Below the pieces are notes generated by a model. It made no database searches and was not told the origin of the DNA. It saw only the letters and a list, made by a program, of their open reading frames with translations. From contig NC_012964.1 of the NCBI RefSeq assembly GCF_000027005.1, forward strand, positions 2,232,001 through 2,296,000: a stretch of 64,000 bases of DNA. Direction: 5' to 3'. This DNA is from Komagataella phaffii GS115 (lineage: Eukaryota; Ascomycota; Pichiomycetes; Pichiales; Pichiaceae). A program made the translations under genes and the position numbers. Positions 1-9,268 of the stretch are shown here, piece after piece (the stretch's first letter is position 1; every line of letters starts with the position of its first letter).

Positions 1-141
1 GCTGTTAGTGTTGGACCAGAAGGTGGAGCCGGACAGTATATTCTTCCGTTTGGATGTGCTTTCAGTCTTCCACGATTTGCGGTCGTAAAAGCAAAGTCCT
101 CAACACTCTTTTACTCTAAATTGAATTCAATGTTTATTTGA
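1..141 (+). CDS. C-terminal end of an AIF/FSP1-like oxidoreductase (cut by window edge)
   Basis: Frame 1 is open from the first base to a TGA at 139-141 and encodes the last 46 residues of a protein. It contains VGPEGGAGQ, followed by a hydrophobic LPFG segment and a KAKSSTLF-like tail. The same arrangement, with VGPEGGAGQ intact, ends the complete FAD oxidoreductase at 498-1565, so this is the 3' end of a tandem paralogue on the same strand. The FAD and NAD domains lie outside the window. Function can only be inferred from the paralogue: a flavoprotein NAD(P)H:quinone-type reductase. Confidence 0.8.
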   Translation, partial: AVSVGPEGGAGQYILPFGCAFSLPRFAVVKAKSSTLFYSKLNSMFI

Positions 142-497
142 AAAGGAAGAATAGCTGTTATTGTTATCTATTTAATGTATCTAACATGCTTTGGACCTCC
201 CGAAATGCAAAAGCTAGCTATTCTAGTCGTCGGTATTTCTCTACTGGAATTCTGGCGATAGTTTCTTTAATGAACAAAACTGAAAAGAGTGGAATATTAT
301 TCGGGCTTGAGTTCAACCCATCCCTAGCCCCTTAACTCCCTAGTTCTTACTCAACCCCTTCGGCTTTATGCTCGGGTTTCACTCGGGATCCAGAAAAACG
401 AAACCAATGGTCTTATTTATAAATTACAGTGGACACATTTGAGACCTTTCTTGCGGTTTAGGATAAACCCCTTAGGGCATACCATACTGTATAGTTG
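142..497. other. 356-bp gap between tandem oxidoreductase genes
   Basis: This stretch holds the 3' flank of the partial gene and the presumed promoter of the next one. An open frame at 138-335 lacks an ATG at its start and resembles nothing. I see no RNA gene or repeat. Confidence 0.6.
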
Positions 498-1565
498 ATG
501 TTTCAAATTGTTATCGTGGGAAGCGGTTTTTACGGCATCGCGTTGGCCAATCGACTGCAAAAGCTCAATGCCAACATAACGCTTATTGCCAATTCGGAAC
601 GTACTATATTCTTGCCTTCAACTATTCGATTGCCCTTCAACAAAGATGCTTCCAGAGTTGAGGTGCTTGTCAAAGACGTGCTAAATTCCAATGTAGAGTT
701 GATTGTTGACCAGGTCCTCAATATTGATGAGGAGAGGATCGAGTTAAAATCCAATCATTCAATTGCATACGACCGGCTGGTAATTGCAACAGGCGCTGAA
801 TGGGATGACCCAATTTGTCCCGACAAGTTCCTTCAATACGGTATTGAAACTTACGCTAACGAACTATCTGCAAAGATTGAAAAAGCTCGAAACATAGTAA
901 TTGTCGGTGGTGGCATCGTTGGAGTCGAAGTGGCAGGAGAAATTGCTTACCACTGTCCAAAGAAAACGGTAACGCTGATCCACTCTAGGGACAAAATCTT
1001 AAACGGAGAAGTGATTGAAAAAGCCCGTGACAGTGTCCAGTCTCAACTTCTCAACCTCGGTGTCAAACTAATCCTGGGAAAAAAGGCAGAAATCAAAGGT
1101 GATTCTGTCTCTATTGATGGTTCACAGATACCCTGTGATCATTTGATTAAAGCTACGGGTCCAAGGGCAAATCCGCCACCCTCCTCTATCAAGGGTTTGC
1201 TCAACGAACAAAGGGAAATCGTCATCAGTGCGACATTCCAAACAGTTTCAACCCCCAAAATCTATGCTATTGGGGATGTCACAAATTACCCCGAGAGAGG
1301 ATTGGTTTCCCGTCACTCCTGGTTGGCAACTATTTGCCACAACTTGCAGGAAGACGTAAATGGCACATCGAACTACCGCTCTATCAAGTGGCATAAACGT
1401 AATTTCAAAGCAAATGTAGGGATAAGTGTTGGACCTGAAGGAGGAGCAGGTCAAATCGTTTTGCCATTTGGAATCTGCATCAACGCTCCTAAATTCCTGA
1501 TCGTCAAAAGCAAATCAGCTACTCTTTTCTGTGGCAGGTTCAAGTCATTGTACTCTTATTACTAG
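498..1565 (+). CDS. FAD-dependent oxidoreductase, AIF/FSP1 (AMID)-like
   Basis: A 355-residue flavoprotein of the apoptosis-inducing-factor/FSP1 class (pyridine nucleotide-disulfide reductase fold). The N-terminus has an FAD-binding GSGFYG motif (GxGxxG) and the middle has an NAD(P)H-binding VGGGIVGVE motif near residues 135-145. A GDV segment near residue 258 is the second FAD contact. Family members reduce quinones with NAD(P)H; S. cerevisiae Aif1 is the nearest named type, but orthology is not certain. The start is the ATG at 498: the frame opens three bases earlier only at a TTG, just after an in-frame TAG. There is no obvious mitochondrial leader and no clear membrane span. The preceding partial gene is a paralogue, which points to tandem duplication. 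Confidence 0.85.
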   Translation: MFQIVIVGSGFYGIALANRLQKLNANITLIANSERTIFLPSTIRLPFNKDASRVEVLVKDVLNSNVELIVDQVLNIDEERIELKSNHSIAYDRLVIATGAEWDDPICPDKFLQYGIETYANELSAKIEKARNIVIVGGGIVGVEVAGEIAYHCPKKTVTLIHSRDKILNGEVIEKARDSVQSQLLNLGVKLILGKKAEIKGDSVSIDGSQIPCDHLIKATGPRANPPPSSIKGLLNEQREIVISATFQTVSTPKIYAIGDVTNYPERGLVSRHSWLATICHNLQEDVNGTSNYRSIKWHKRNFKANVGISVGPEGGAGQIVLPFGICINAPKFLIVKSKSATLFCGRFKSLYSYY

Positions 1566-1661
1566 GATTGAACTCTTGATAATTAATCTAGTATGAAGTA
1601 TTAAAAAATAAAACCTCGAAAACTACTACATCGAACCTTCACCTGTTCTCTTCCCAATCGT

Positions 1662-2325
1662 ATGTTCCATTTGGCCAAAGGATTATATCAAAATTGGAAT
1701 AGAAAAGAGCGTAAGTAAATCTGCATTTTGCATCACAATCAGTACTATATTAACACGTCTAGAATATTCTGTTCTTATTCTAGGTTTGGATAATGCCGGG
1801 AAGACCACATTCTTGGAACGTGTCAAGTCCATCTACATGCCCAATGCGAAAATAACACCACCAGAACGAATACTGCCTACCGTGGGACAGAATGTAGGCA
1901 TCATCAACTTTAGCTCCAAAGTGAATCTCAAATTCTGGGACGTTGGCGGACAAGAATCTTTGAGAGAAATGTGGTCCGAGTATTACACAAATTCTCATGC
2001 GATTATTTTTGTGATTGATTCTACAGATAAAGACAGGCTGCTGGACTGCCAGAAAGCTCTAAGCAGTATTGTTACAGATGACCTAATTGAGGGCATACCG
2101 ATTCTTATGCTTGCCAATAAACAGGACGTTGAAGGTGCCCCAGGAAAGTTGGAAGTTGAGGATATTAAAGAGATATTCAACGTTATCGCGGAACATCTAG
2201 ATGCCAGAGATAGCAGGGTGCTCCCAATAAGTGCCAAGACAGGAGATGGGGTTCAACAATCTATAGAATGGTTGACTTTAAGATTGGAAAGGAACAAGAG
2301 TAATAAGCCTCCCATCTATAGGTAG
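1662..2325 (+). CDS. ARL3: Arf-like GTPase Arl3 (ARFRP1 type), two exons
   Basis: Joining 1662-1710 to 1763-2325 gives a 203-residue small GTPase. The exon junction completes a CAA codon and restores the first GTP-binding motif, GLDNAGKT, at residues 24-31. The DVGGQ switch II motif and NKQD specificity motif follow, and the protein ends RPPIYK-like (PPIYR). In yeast Arl3 acts at the trans-Golgi: the Met-Phe N-terminus is acetylated by NatC, which allows recruitment through Sys1, and it then recruits Arl1 and golgins. The Met-Phe start is kept here and there is no myristoylation glycine at position 2, which separates it from Arf1. The open frame of exon 2 alone would lack the P-loop start. 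Confidence 0.93.
1711..1762 (+). other. ARL3: ARL3 intron (52 nt)
   Basis: Donor GTAAGT at 1711, branch-site-like TATTAAC at 1748-1754, acceptor TAG ending at 1762. Removal restores the conserved KEQYS-LILGLDNAGKT reading. The branch adenosine lies about 9 nt from the acceptor. Confidence 0.9.
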
Positions 2326-2439
2326 TATACGTCATTTGGTGTACGTTCGCTTCTTCTGCCGCCCCAGTTACCATATTTAGCAGTTCCTCTGCTCCATATA
2401 TCCAAATCATTTTCACCAGGATTACAACTCACCTCCCTA

Positions 2440-3168
2440 ATGACCCTTACTACGAAACACATAATTGAAACGTTGCAGAAATTTACTCCATGCGACGTCA
2501 GTGATGCCCTAGTCAAGTTTGGATACAAGAATGGTGGATATTTTCCCAACTTAGTTAGGCAATCTCAGGGCAAGTCATCGAGCCCAAACACCGTAGTGGG
2601 AAAAGCGTACACAGTGCTTTTTGCCCCTTACGACGACCCTAATCCTCAAATTGGCGGAGGATACATTGACTCCTTGCCTGAAGATTCTGTGCTGGTAATT
2701 GCCACCACCCCAGCATTACAGCTTCCTCAAGCCCCTTACACCAAAGTGAATAATGCATTATATGGTGGATTGATGTCTACTAGAGCCCAGTACTTGAAGA
2801 GCAAAGGGACTGTGGTATTTGGAAGAATTCGTGATCTGGCTGAACATCGTCAATTGGAACATCCGGTATTTTCCTATGGTGTTGGCTCGACTGCTCATAA
2901 GCCAGTTGTTAAGATTATTGGAATTAACATACCAGTGGATGTGCTAGTGGAAGGTTACCCCGAGGCGGAGTTTCAGACAATCAATCCTGGTGATATAGTG
3001 GTTGCAGATGAAAACGGAGTTGTTCGAATTCCGCAGGAAGAAAAGTTATTGGCAAAAGTCCTTGATTTTATCCCTAGAAGGGTTTCCGCCGACGAGTTAG
3101 TAGCTCAAGACATTAAGGAGGGAAAACCTGCCGCTGAAAGCCAGAAACTTCGTAGAAGTGCAGTCTAA
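2440..3168 (+). CDS. RraA-like protein, probable 4-hydroxy-4-methyl-2-oxoglutarate aldolase / oxaloacetate decarboxylase
   Basis: A 242-residue protein of the RraA/dimethylmenaquinone-methyltransferase-like superfamily. A GGLMSTRAQYLKSKG segment near residue 110 is followed by VVFGRIRDLAE, matching the family's glycine-rich pocket and the Arg-Asp pair that holds the metal and pyruvate enolate. S. cerevisiae YER010C belongs here and has HMG aldolase and oxaloacetate decarboxylase activity in vitro; the physiological role is unclear. Known bacterial RraA instead binds RNase E, but fungi lack that partner. The start is the first ATG after the short gap behind ARL3. No targeting signal is obvious, so it is probably cytosolic. 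Confidence 0.8.
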   Translation: MTLTTKHIIETLQKFTPCDVSDALVKFGYKNGGYFPNLVRQSQGKSSSPNTVVGKAYTVLFAPYDDPNPQIGGGYIDSLPEDSVLVIATTPALQLPQAPYTKVNNALYGGLMSTRAQYLKSKGTVVFGRIRDLAEHRQLEHPVFSYGVGSTAHKPVVKIIGINIPVDVLVEGYPEAEFQTINPGDIVVADENGVVRIPQEEKLLAKVLDFIPRRVSADELVAQDIKEGKPAAESQKLRRSAV

Positions 3169-3418
3169 AATGACTATTTACGGTAAGTAATATCAAGTAA
3201 TAATTACTAAGAGAATGACATGATTATCTGACGCCAGTATTATCCTTTCTGGAAGACCTATATGGACTCATCGCCCCTTATCATTTGAAATCTTCTCATA
3301 ATTTTTACATCAACGTCAAACGGCCGATAATTCGCTGCCACCTACCTTGCTCAGCCATACATTGTATTTATATTTTTCTTCTGGTTGAACCCTTACCTTC
3401 TCCTGCATTCGTTAAGTC

Positions 3419-4288
3419 ATGTCAACTCCTGAAGAGCAAGAAAAATTGGTGAGCCAGTTCGTAGAGCAACTTTCTGAAATCGTTGAAGAGGCCGAATATG
3501 ATGAACTATGGGGTAATCAGTTAGACCCCAAAGGCTCATTTTACAAAGAGAGCATTGCTAAGAAACTAGCAACTAAATTTCTCAGGGCTAATAGATGGGA
3601 CTTGGAGTTGGCTAAAAAGCAACTGACAAACACTCTGATTTGGAGGAAAGAGTTTAATCCGTTGAGTGCCGGGTTCCGTGAAAAACATGATGAAAAATTT
3701 GACATCCTCGGAGTAATCACTTATCATTCGGAGCAACCTGTTCCCAACATTAAGCTGATCAATTGGAACTTGTATGGGAATGTGAAGGATCCTAAGAGCA
3801 TTTTCGAAGATCTGCCAACTTTCATGAGATGGAGAGTGGGATTGATGGAGCAGGCACTTCAGATGCTTAGTTTCGACGACGATACTAATGAGTATATGGT
3901 TCAAATTCATGATTACAAAAACGTTGCATTTCTTAAGTTGGATCCTTCTGTCAAGAAAGGCTCTAAATCTGTCATTGAGATATTCACCAGTTACTATCCT
4001 GAAGTAATGTCTAGAAAATATTTTGTCAATGTGCCCCTTATACTGTCTTGGGTATATACATTGGTGAAGACATTTGTCCCTAAAGAGACCAGCAGAAAGT
4101 TTCAAGTTCTTTCCAATAGCAAAGATATTGCGTCTTCACTGGGTGATCTGGTTCCAACAGAGTATGGAGGAAAGGGGAATAAACTAGAGGATCAAAGATT
4201 CAACTTCAACAAATCAGGTCGGGAAGCTGTCCTCAGTGAGTATGCTGCTTACTTATTACAGAAGCAGTTCACCGAGGAACTAGATTAG
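3419..4288 (+). CDS. SFH5: Phosphatidylinositol transfer protein Sfh5 (CRAL-TRIO)
   Basis: A 289-residue Sec14-like protein. The N-terminal CRAL-TRIO-N helices (about residues 45-85, with KFLRANRWDLELAKKQL) are followed by the lipid-binding lobe ending in the helix-strand with YYPEVMSRKYFVNVP near residues 185-200. Length and layout match yeast Sfh5, a non-classical PI transfer protein that acts at the ER and cortical membranes and binds haem in S. cerevisiae. The IFTSYYPE segment is the family's gate-helix region. The ATG at 3419 is the first in frame after a 250-bp promoter. Confidence in the exact Sfh paralogue is good but not absolute. Confidence 0.87.
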   Translation: MSTPEEQEKLVSQFVEQLSEIVEEAEYDELWGNQLDPKGSFYKESIAKKLATKFLRANRWDLELAKKQLTNTLIWRKEFNPLSAGFREKHDEKFDILGVITYHSEQPVPNIKLINWNLYGNVKDPKSIFEDLPTFMRWRVGLMEQALQMLSFDDDTNEYMVQIHDYKNVAFLKLDPSVKKGSKSVIEIFTSYYPEVMSRKYFVNVPLILSWVYTLVKTFVPKETSRKFQVLSNSKDIASSLGDLVPTEYGGKGNKLEDQRFNFNKSGREAVLSEYAAYLLQKQFTEELD

Positions 4289-4501
4289 AAAGTACTCACG
4301 ATTACACTGTACCTAGTAGTTAGATAATGGTCTACTTATAGTAATAATTAATCTGGTTTGATGGTATCTGCCATCCTCATATCCCAATCTTAATTTCGTA
4401 AAAACCCAAACATTAAAAATAAACACTCGCTCATCTCAGTAGTTCTTTTTCCTTCCTCCACAGCCTAATGTGAATAAGCCCGATATAGAGATTCAAAGAA
4501 G

Positions 4502-6082
4502 ATGTCAACACACTACCAGTTGCTAGGCGTCCCAATGGATGCGAATCTGGCTCAGATCAAGAAGGCCTATCGGAAGTTGGCACTTGAACTTCATCCAGAT
4601 AAAAATAATAGTGATGAGGCTTTAGAGATGTTCAAGCGGGTTAGCGATGGTTACCAGGTTCTATCCGATGCAGAATTGAGACGGGAATATGATAAAAGCT
4701 TACAAAAGACAACAGTTAATGTCAATCCATTCAATAGCACTTCGATGTTTTATCATAATTTTACCCAGGCCAGAAATCAACGGCAGAACGGTAATCCTGC
4801 TTCCACCTATTACGATCCGTATGAACGATATTTTCAAAGAAACAACCCAACTCCAGATTTTCCTTTTGCCAGAAAGACGAGGAGTAGCACTCACGCTGAT
4901 AACGATAATCCATCGTCAAATAAGGAGAACATTAGGAAAGCGAAACACTCCGAACAAGCTAAATCTTTTAGCCACAGGACACCACCAAGAGAGGAGCCTG
5001 AGATTATCGATCTATCGGTAGATGAAGATGCCTATAATATAAACACAGAACAACCAGAACGTAGAAGCGAAACACCGGAAAGTAACAAACCAAAAGTGTC
5101 AAATAATGTCAAACAGGAATTCTTTGCCAAGCCCAACAATACTAATAACGAATCAACAGAGGATTCTGAATTTACGAGGAGGTCCAAAGAAGAGCCTGAA
5201 GATACTACTCCACGAAGAAAGTCGACGCATGACTTCTACCAGGGAACTAAAGATGATCCTATATACGTAGAAACTAAACAACAGCAGCCGCAAGAATTCA
5301 CTTTTTCAGACATCCTCAATGTTTTCAAATCTTCACTACATAATGACAATTCCAGCTCTACAAAGACTCCGTCATCATCACCAATGGGCAAAAACTATAG
5401 TAAAAGGCCGACTAGGGGTCACTATGAAAAGGCTAAAACTCCTGGTAGTAAGATATCGAGGACTCAACTTGAAGAAGAAATTTCATTTGAGCATCCCCAT
5501 CCTTCAAAAACTTCCAAATTTGACAAATTTAATATGCATACCTTGAATGCTGAGCTGAATAGTAATGATACTTCAATGCGGTCAGATTTTGAGTCGAATG
5601 AAGATTTCTCACATATGCAAATGGATGATTTAGATGAGAAACTTGAAGAAATCCAAGTCCCATCCCCTAAAAGAAAGGCTAAAAATCCCAAACAATTTGG
5701 AAATCTAGATCTCTTAGATTTACATGCATCACCCCGTATTTTTGATTTTCAGTGCCCTAGTCCTGTTCAGATACCCAAGAGGCCTCAGAACATATACTCA
5801 ATTGATGAGTGGACGCTTGTAGAGAAACAAATTCAAGATTATCTACAAAAATTTGCCTCGTGGACATCTATAATGCTTCAATATAAGCATGAGAGAACGA
5901 TAGCAAACTTAGAGCACTTTGATAAGATTGTTGGTAATGCACATAATAGCGCCGTTTTCCAGGATGCGATGCAACGTGATTTAGAAATGGAGAAAATCTG
6001 GCTTAAAGGTCAAGCTGAAAACACAAAGTTTGTCAGAGAATACAACCAGATCAAGAGTGATCTAAAGATTCGTCATATATAA
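4502..6082 (+). CDS. J-domain protein, Jjj2-like
   Basis: A 526-residue protein with a class III J domain at residues 4-66 (YQLLGV start, HPD triad in LHPDKN). A long, polar, low-complexity middle follows, rich in Asn, Ser, Lys and Glu, and a C-terminal helical region of about 90 residues (from near residue 435). There is no Gly/Phe region, zinc finger or substrate-binding domain, so it is not a Ydj1 or Sis1 type. The architecture resembles S. cerevisiae Jjj2, also an N-terminal J domain with a disordered middle and a helical tail, but outside the J domain similarity is faint. It should stimulate an Hsp70 ATPase; its client is unknown. It is convergent with MCD4 (30 bp between stops). Confidence 0.75.
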   Translation: MSTHYQLLGVPMDANLAQIKKAYRKLALELHPDKNNSDEALEMFKRVSDGYQVLSDAELRREYDKSLQKTTVNVNPFNSTSMFYHNFTQARNQRQNGNPASTYYDPYERYFQRNNPTPDFPFARKTRSSTHADNDNPSSNKENIRKAKHSEQAKSFSHRTPPREEPEIIDLSVDEDAYNINTEQPERRSETPESNKPKVSNNVKQEFFAKPNNTNNESTEDSEFTRRSKEEPEDTTPRRKSTHDFYQGTKDDPIYVETKQQQPQEFTFSDILNVFKSSLHNDNSSSTKTPSSSPMGKNYSKRPTRGHYEKAKTPGSKISRTQLEEEISFEHPHPSKTSKFDKFNMHTLNAELNSNDTSMRSDFESNEDFSHMQMDDLDEKLEEIQVPSPKRKAKNPKQFGNLDLLDLHASPRIFDFQCPSPVQIPKRPQNIYSIDEWTLVEKQIQDYLQKFASWTSIMLQYKHERTIANLEHFDKIVGNAHNSAVFQDAMQRDLEMEKIWLKGQAENTKFVREYNQIKSDLKIRHI

Positions 6083-6112
6083 AATTCTTATTTACTTCTA
6101 ATTTTTATAAAC

Positions 6113-9043
6113 CTATCTAGTATATTTAATGTCTTTTCGAGTTGATCTTCTTACCCTCGCAGCAATGGGGGAGTCATCAGCACTCAATACTGAAGACTCC
6201 TTTAAAATGTCGTCATAGCCTTCAAATTGAAGACTCTCAATAACTTTCAGGGTCTTTTTGATGTCGGGTACCTCCACGCCACTTAAAAGGATGTTACTTA
6301 CTAATTCAAGAATTAACATGAACAAACTGGACAAAATTGCTAGGCAATAATTGGAAATTGTCACCCCAATGTCCAACCAACTTCCCTCTGTTTTGACTAA
6401 GAAGAAGAAATTCAGAGACAAAATATCACTTATGGAAATGATTAGAGTCGAGATAGCAAATGGTGCTACCTCCAGTTTATGTGTCATAATTCCTAGACCG
6501 GTTGAGAGCAAAACGTAAGGAATAATTAGCTTTACCATCAATAAAGCTCCCATAGGGAATGGGTCAAATATTGGTAAAAGTCGATACACCGAGTCAAGAG
6601 AAAAGGATGAAATTGAAACCACATTTCCGGTACCAAAGAACGCAACTTGAAGGAAGAAGAAACCAATGACTGCAAGCCGTAGAAGTTGAATCCACTGGTT
6701 GTGAGACTCATTATGATCTGCACCATGCTTGGAATAGATCTCTTCTTTCAAAAATCCTGCCTCAATTTCGATCCATTGAACTATAGTAAGGGAGAAAAGA
6801 GCATAAAAGAAAGACTCAAACGAAATCGTCAGGATGATAAAAGTTGGTGCAAACACTAGAAAAATAATCAAACAACGCAGTCTGTAATCTTTATTTGGTC
6901 TTAGATGATGTAACAGAGGAAATCCAATCAGAGTGAAAATTAAGTTAGCCCATCCAATTACTTGGCAATCTCTTGGGAGTCCTTCTCTGGATTGTAATGA
7001 TAAGACAGCTTTTTGAGTTGTATACAACGCCAACACTACCGATCCTATTTGCAATAGAACAATAGCCTTGGTGAACGTATCCTTTAACGCTGTTGAAGTT
7101 TTCAAAATGTAAACGAATCCACTAATTGATAGAACCAAAATAAGGATTCCACCAGACAAAATTTGCCTCAAACTTTCAACTTTGACCGCATCAAATAGGG
7201 TAAACGATGACATGCAAATGCAGGTTATGGTCCATGCTAACAAACGTCCAACAGATATTGGGCCAACTATAGCCGGATAAAGTCCCAGAACGACAAAGAT
7301 CACTGAAAATATTTGTCTGTTGAAGTATCCATATGTAATACATTCGAAAACGACAACAATAAAGCCAATGATGAGTGTTACTTTATAGGCTGGGATTCCC
7401 TTAAAGAATCTCAATAATCCATGAAACAGAACAGTGTGCCGAGCATAAATTTCATACCAGAAAAAAATGGGGAAGCCACCATATAGATAATACATGAGAG
7501 GAGACTTCTGGTAGAATAATAAGTAGTTAAGAGATACAGTAATACCTCCAAAAAATGCTATGCTTAAAAAGTTGTGCTCCACGGTATGATCCCTCTTAAC
7601 AACAAACAAACTCAAGAACACAATAAATGAGTAAGCAATCCATCCGATGAAGCCCAAAGTCACAATGGATCGAAGTAACAACCAATTGTATTTCTGTAAG
7701 TATGAAAGCCCCTCCAAGGCCAACGATGAAAGATTCTTGATAAGATCAATTGCAATTTTTTCCCCTTTTTCGTCATAATCTTTTGCTAGTTGTGAGAGAA
7801 GATCCTCAATTCGTCTCTTGTGATCTTCAATTGAGACCTGTTGAAATGACTCAAACGGCTTAAATGTAAACTGACTTTGAGAGACTTCCAATTGTTTAAC
7901 GAGATACTGTTCAACTATTGTCAAAGAATTAGCATATAGCCCCTTTAATTTATTCAAGGGATCATCATCAATAAACTCCAACGGCAATTCACCTACAGAG
8001 TTTGCTGCATAAGGAGATCCTATCAAATAGCTCATTAATGTCGAAATATCAGCTTGGTTAACATCGTGTCTCTTCACATACGGAAGATCCCATTCATTCA
8101 TGTATCCTTCTGGATCTTCATTGGGTGTATCAAGAAATTCAGGTTTCTTGATACCAGCGCCCCAACAAATTAAAGGAGTTCTAGTGTTATCAGGATGTCC
8201 ATCACCATGTGAACCAAAATCAGACATCCCATGGTCTGCAGTAAAGATGAAAGCAGTATCATTATCTCCAAAAAACTTGTTTATTTTAGGTACCAGTTTC
8301 TCGAGTTGTTTGTCAGTGTTTATAATGTTATCATAATATTCCGCAGAGTAAGGTCTATAGGCATGGCCGGCAGTATCGGTTCCTAATAAGTGCAGAAAAA
8401 AAATGTTTCCATCTTGACGTATCTGTTTGTCCAACGCCGAATCTAAGGTTGAATTATGAAATAACTGATACACATGATTGAAAACAAAAGTATCCAATTC
8501 GATAGAACTTTGAGTAAAATCTTCAAACTCATGGCCATACATCCAAGTGTCAACTTTGTCTCGTTCCGAAGCCCCATCTGCAAACATTGGCAAAATATCA
8601 GGAGATCCAAAACTATAAGTGTGCACAGATTGATTGAAAGCGGAATCAAAATCAACAGGATTTTCTTTCCATCCTTTTGTAACGGCAGAGACATCTTCAT
8701 AGAACCCTGCAATCAGAGCCACATGGCCTGGTCGTGACTCAGTAGGCATTCTGGTATGCGAAATTCCGTACGTTCCTTCATTTAATACAATTGATCGCAA
8801 ATATGGAGATAGATAGTCATATTCTTCAGTAGCTGGGTGTTTGATCTTGCCGAATGTCTTATCAGCACGCTGCCCATCCCCCACTATCAGCACCAACCGT
8901 TTTGCGGGGGGGTGATCACAGGACTTGTGAGTGCTCATTCCATGAACCAGAGGACTTACAAAGTAAATGTCAAAAATGGACCATAAGTATACCAGGTGGA
9001 ATAGCACTCCTACAATTAGGAGAGCAAATCTGGTACGGTTCAT
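6113..9043 (-). CDS. MCD4: GPI ethanolamine phosphate transferase 1 (Mcd4)
   Basis: A 976-residue ER membrane enzyme that adds phosphoethanolamine to the first mannose of GPI anchors. A signal-anchor helix at residues 4-25 is followed by the lumenal alkaline-phosphatase-like domain (VGDGQRADK with the nucleophile region, [10 protein letters not shown], and the metal-binding [20 protein letters not shown] segment), then about 13-14 membrane spans to the C-terminus. I place the start at the ATG at 9043, directly before the signal-anchor. The frame stays open to another ATG at 9235, which would add 64 basic, non-conserved residues and begin only 34 bp from the ABZ1 stop. MCD4 lies downstream of ABZ1 on the same strand. 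Confidence 0.95.
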   Translation of the reverse strand: MNRTRFALLIVGVLFHLVYLWSIFDIYFVSPLVHGMSTHKSCDHPPAKRLVLIVGDGQRADKTFGKIKHPATEEYDYLSPYLRSIVLNEGTYGISHTRMPTESRPGHVALIAGFYEDVSAVTKGWKENPVDFDSAFNQSVHTYSFGSPDILPMFADGASERDKVDTWMYGHEFEDFTQSSIELDTFVFNHVYQLFHNSTLDSALDKQIRQDGNIFFLHLLGTDTAGHAYRPYSAEYYDNIINTDKQLEKLVPKINKFFGDNDTAFIFTADHGMSDFGSHGDGHPDNTRTPLICWGAGIKKPEFLDTPNEDPEGYMNEWDLPYVKRHDVNQADISTLMSYLIGSPYAANSVGELPLEFIDDDPLNKLKGLYANSLTIVEQYLVKQLEVSQSQFTFKPFESFQQVSIEDHKRRIEDLLSQLAKDYDEKGEKIAIDLIKNLSSLALEGLSYLQKYNWLLLRSIVTLGFIGWIAYSFIVFLSLFVVKRDHTVEHNFLSIAFFGGITVSLNYLLFYQKSPLMYYLYGGFPIFFWYEIYARHTVLFHGLLRFFKGIPAYKVTLIIGFIVVVFECITYGYFNRQIFSVIFVVLGLYPAIVGPISVGRLLAWTITCICMSSFTLFDAVKVESLRQILSGGILILVLSISGFVYILKTSTALKDTFTKAIVLLQIGSVVLALYTTQKAVLSLQSREGLPRDCQVIGWANLIFTLIGFPLLHHLRPNKDYRLRCLIIFLVFAPTFIILTISFESFFYALFSLTIVQWIEIEAGFLKEEIYSKHGADHNESHNQWIQLLRLAVIGFFFLQVAFFGTGNVVSISSFSLDSVYRLLPIFDPFPMGALLMVKLIIPYVLLSTGLGIMTHKLEVAPFAISTLIISISDILSLNFFFLVKTEGSWLDIGVTISNYCLAILSSLFMLILELVSNILLSGVEVPDIKKTLKVIESLQFEGYDDILKESSVLSADDSPIAARVRRSTRKDIKYTR

Positions 9044-9268
9044 TCTTGGTTGGTTCGAAGAACACGTAGTATTTGCAAACGTAATGATGTTTTGACAAAC
9101 GCGAGATTTATGAATATTTAGATTAAGTAAGCAATAACGAGCGTGAGATCTCTGTCTAGTAATAATGTATGTACAAGAAAAATGATTAAGCCCTGAAAGA
9201 TGGAGGGGGGAGCGCTGAGGAGGAAGGGATGGCATTCTAAGCAGAAATGTGCTGTTTGGAAGTCTTGT

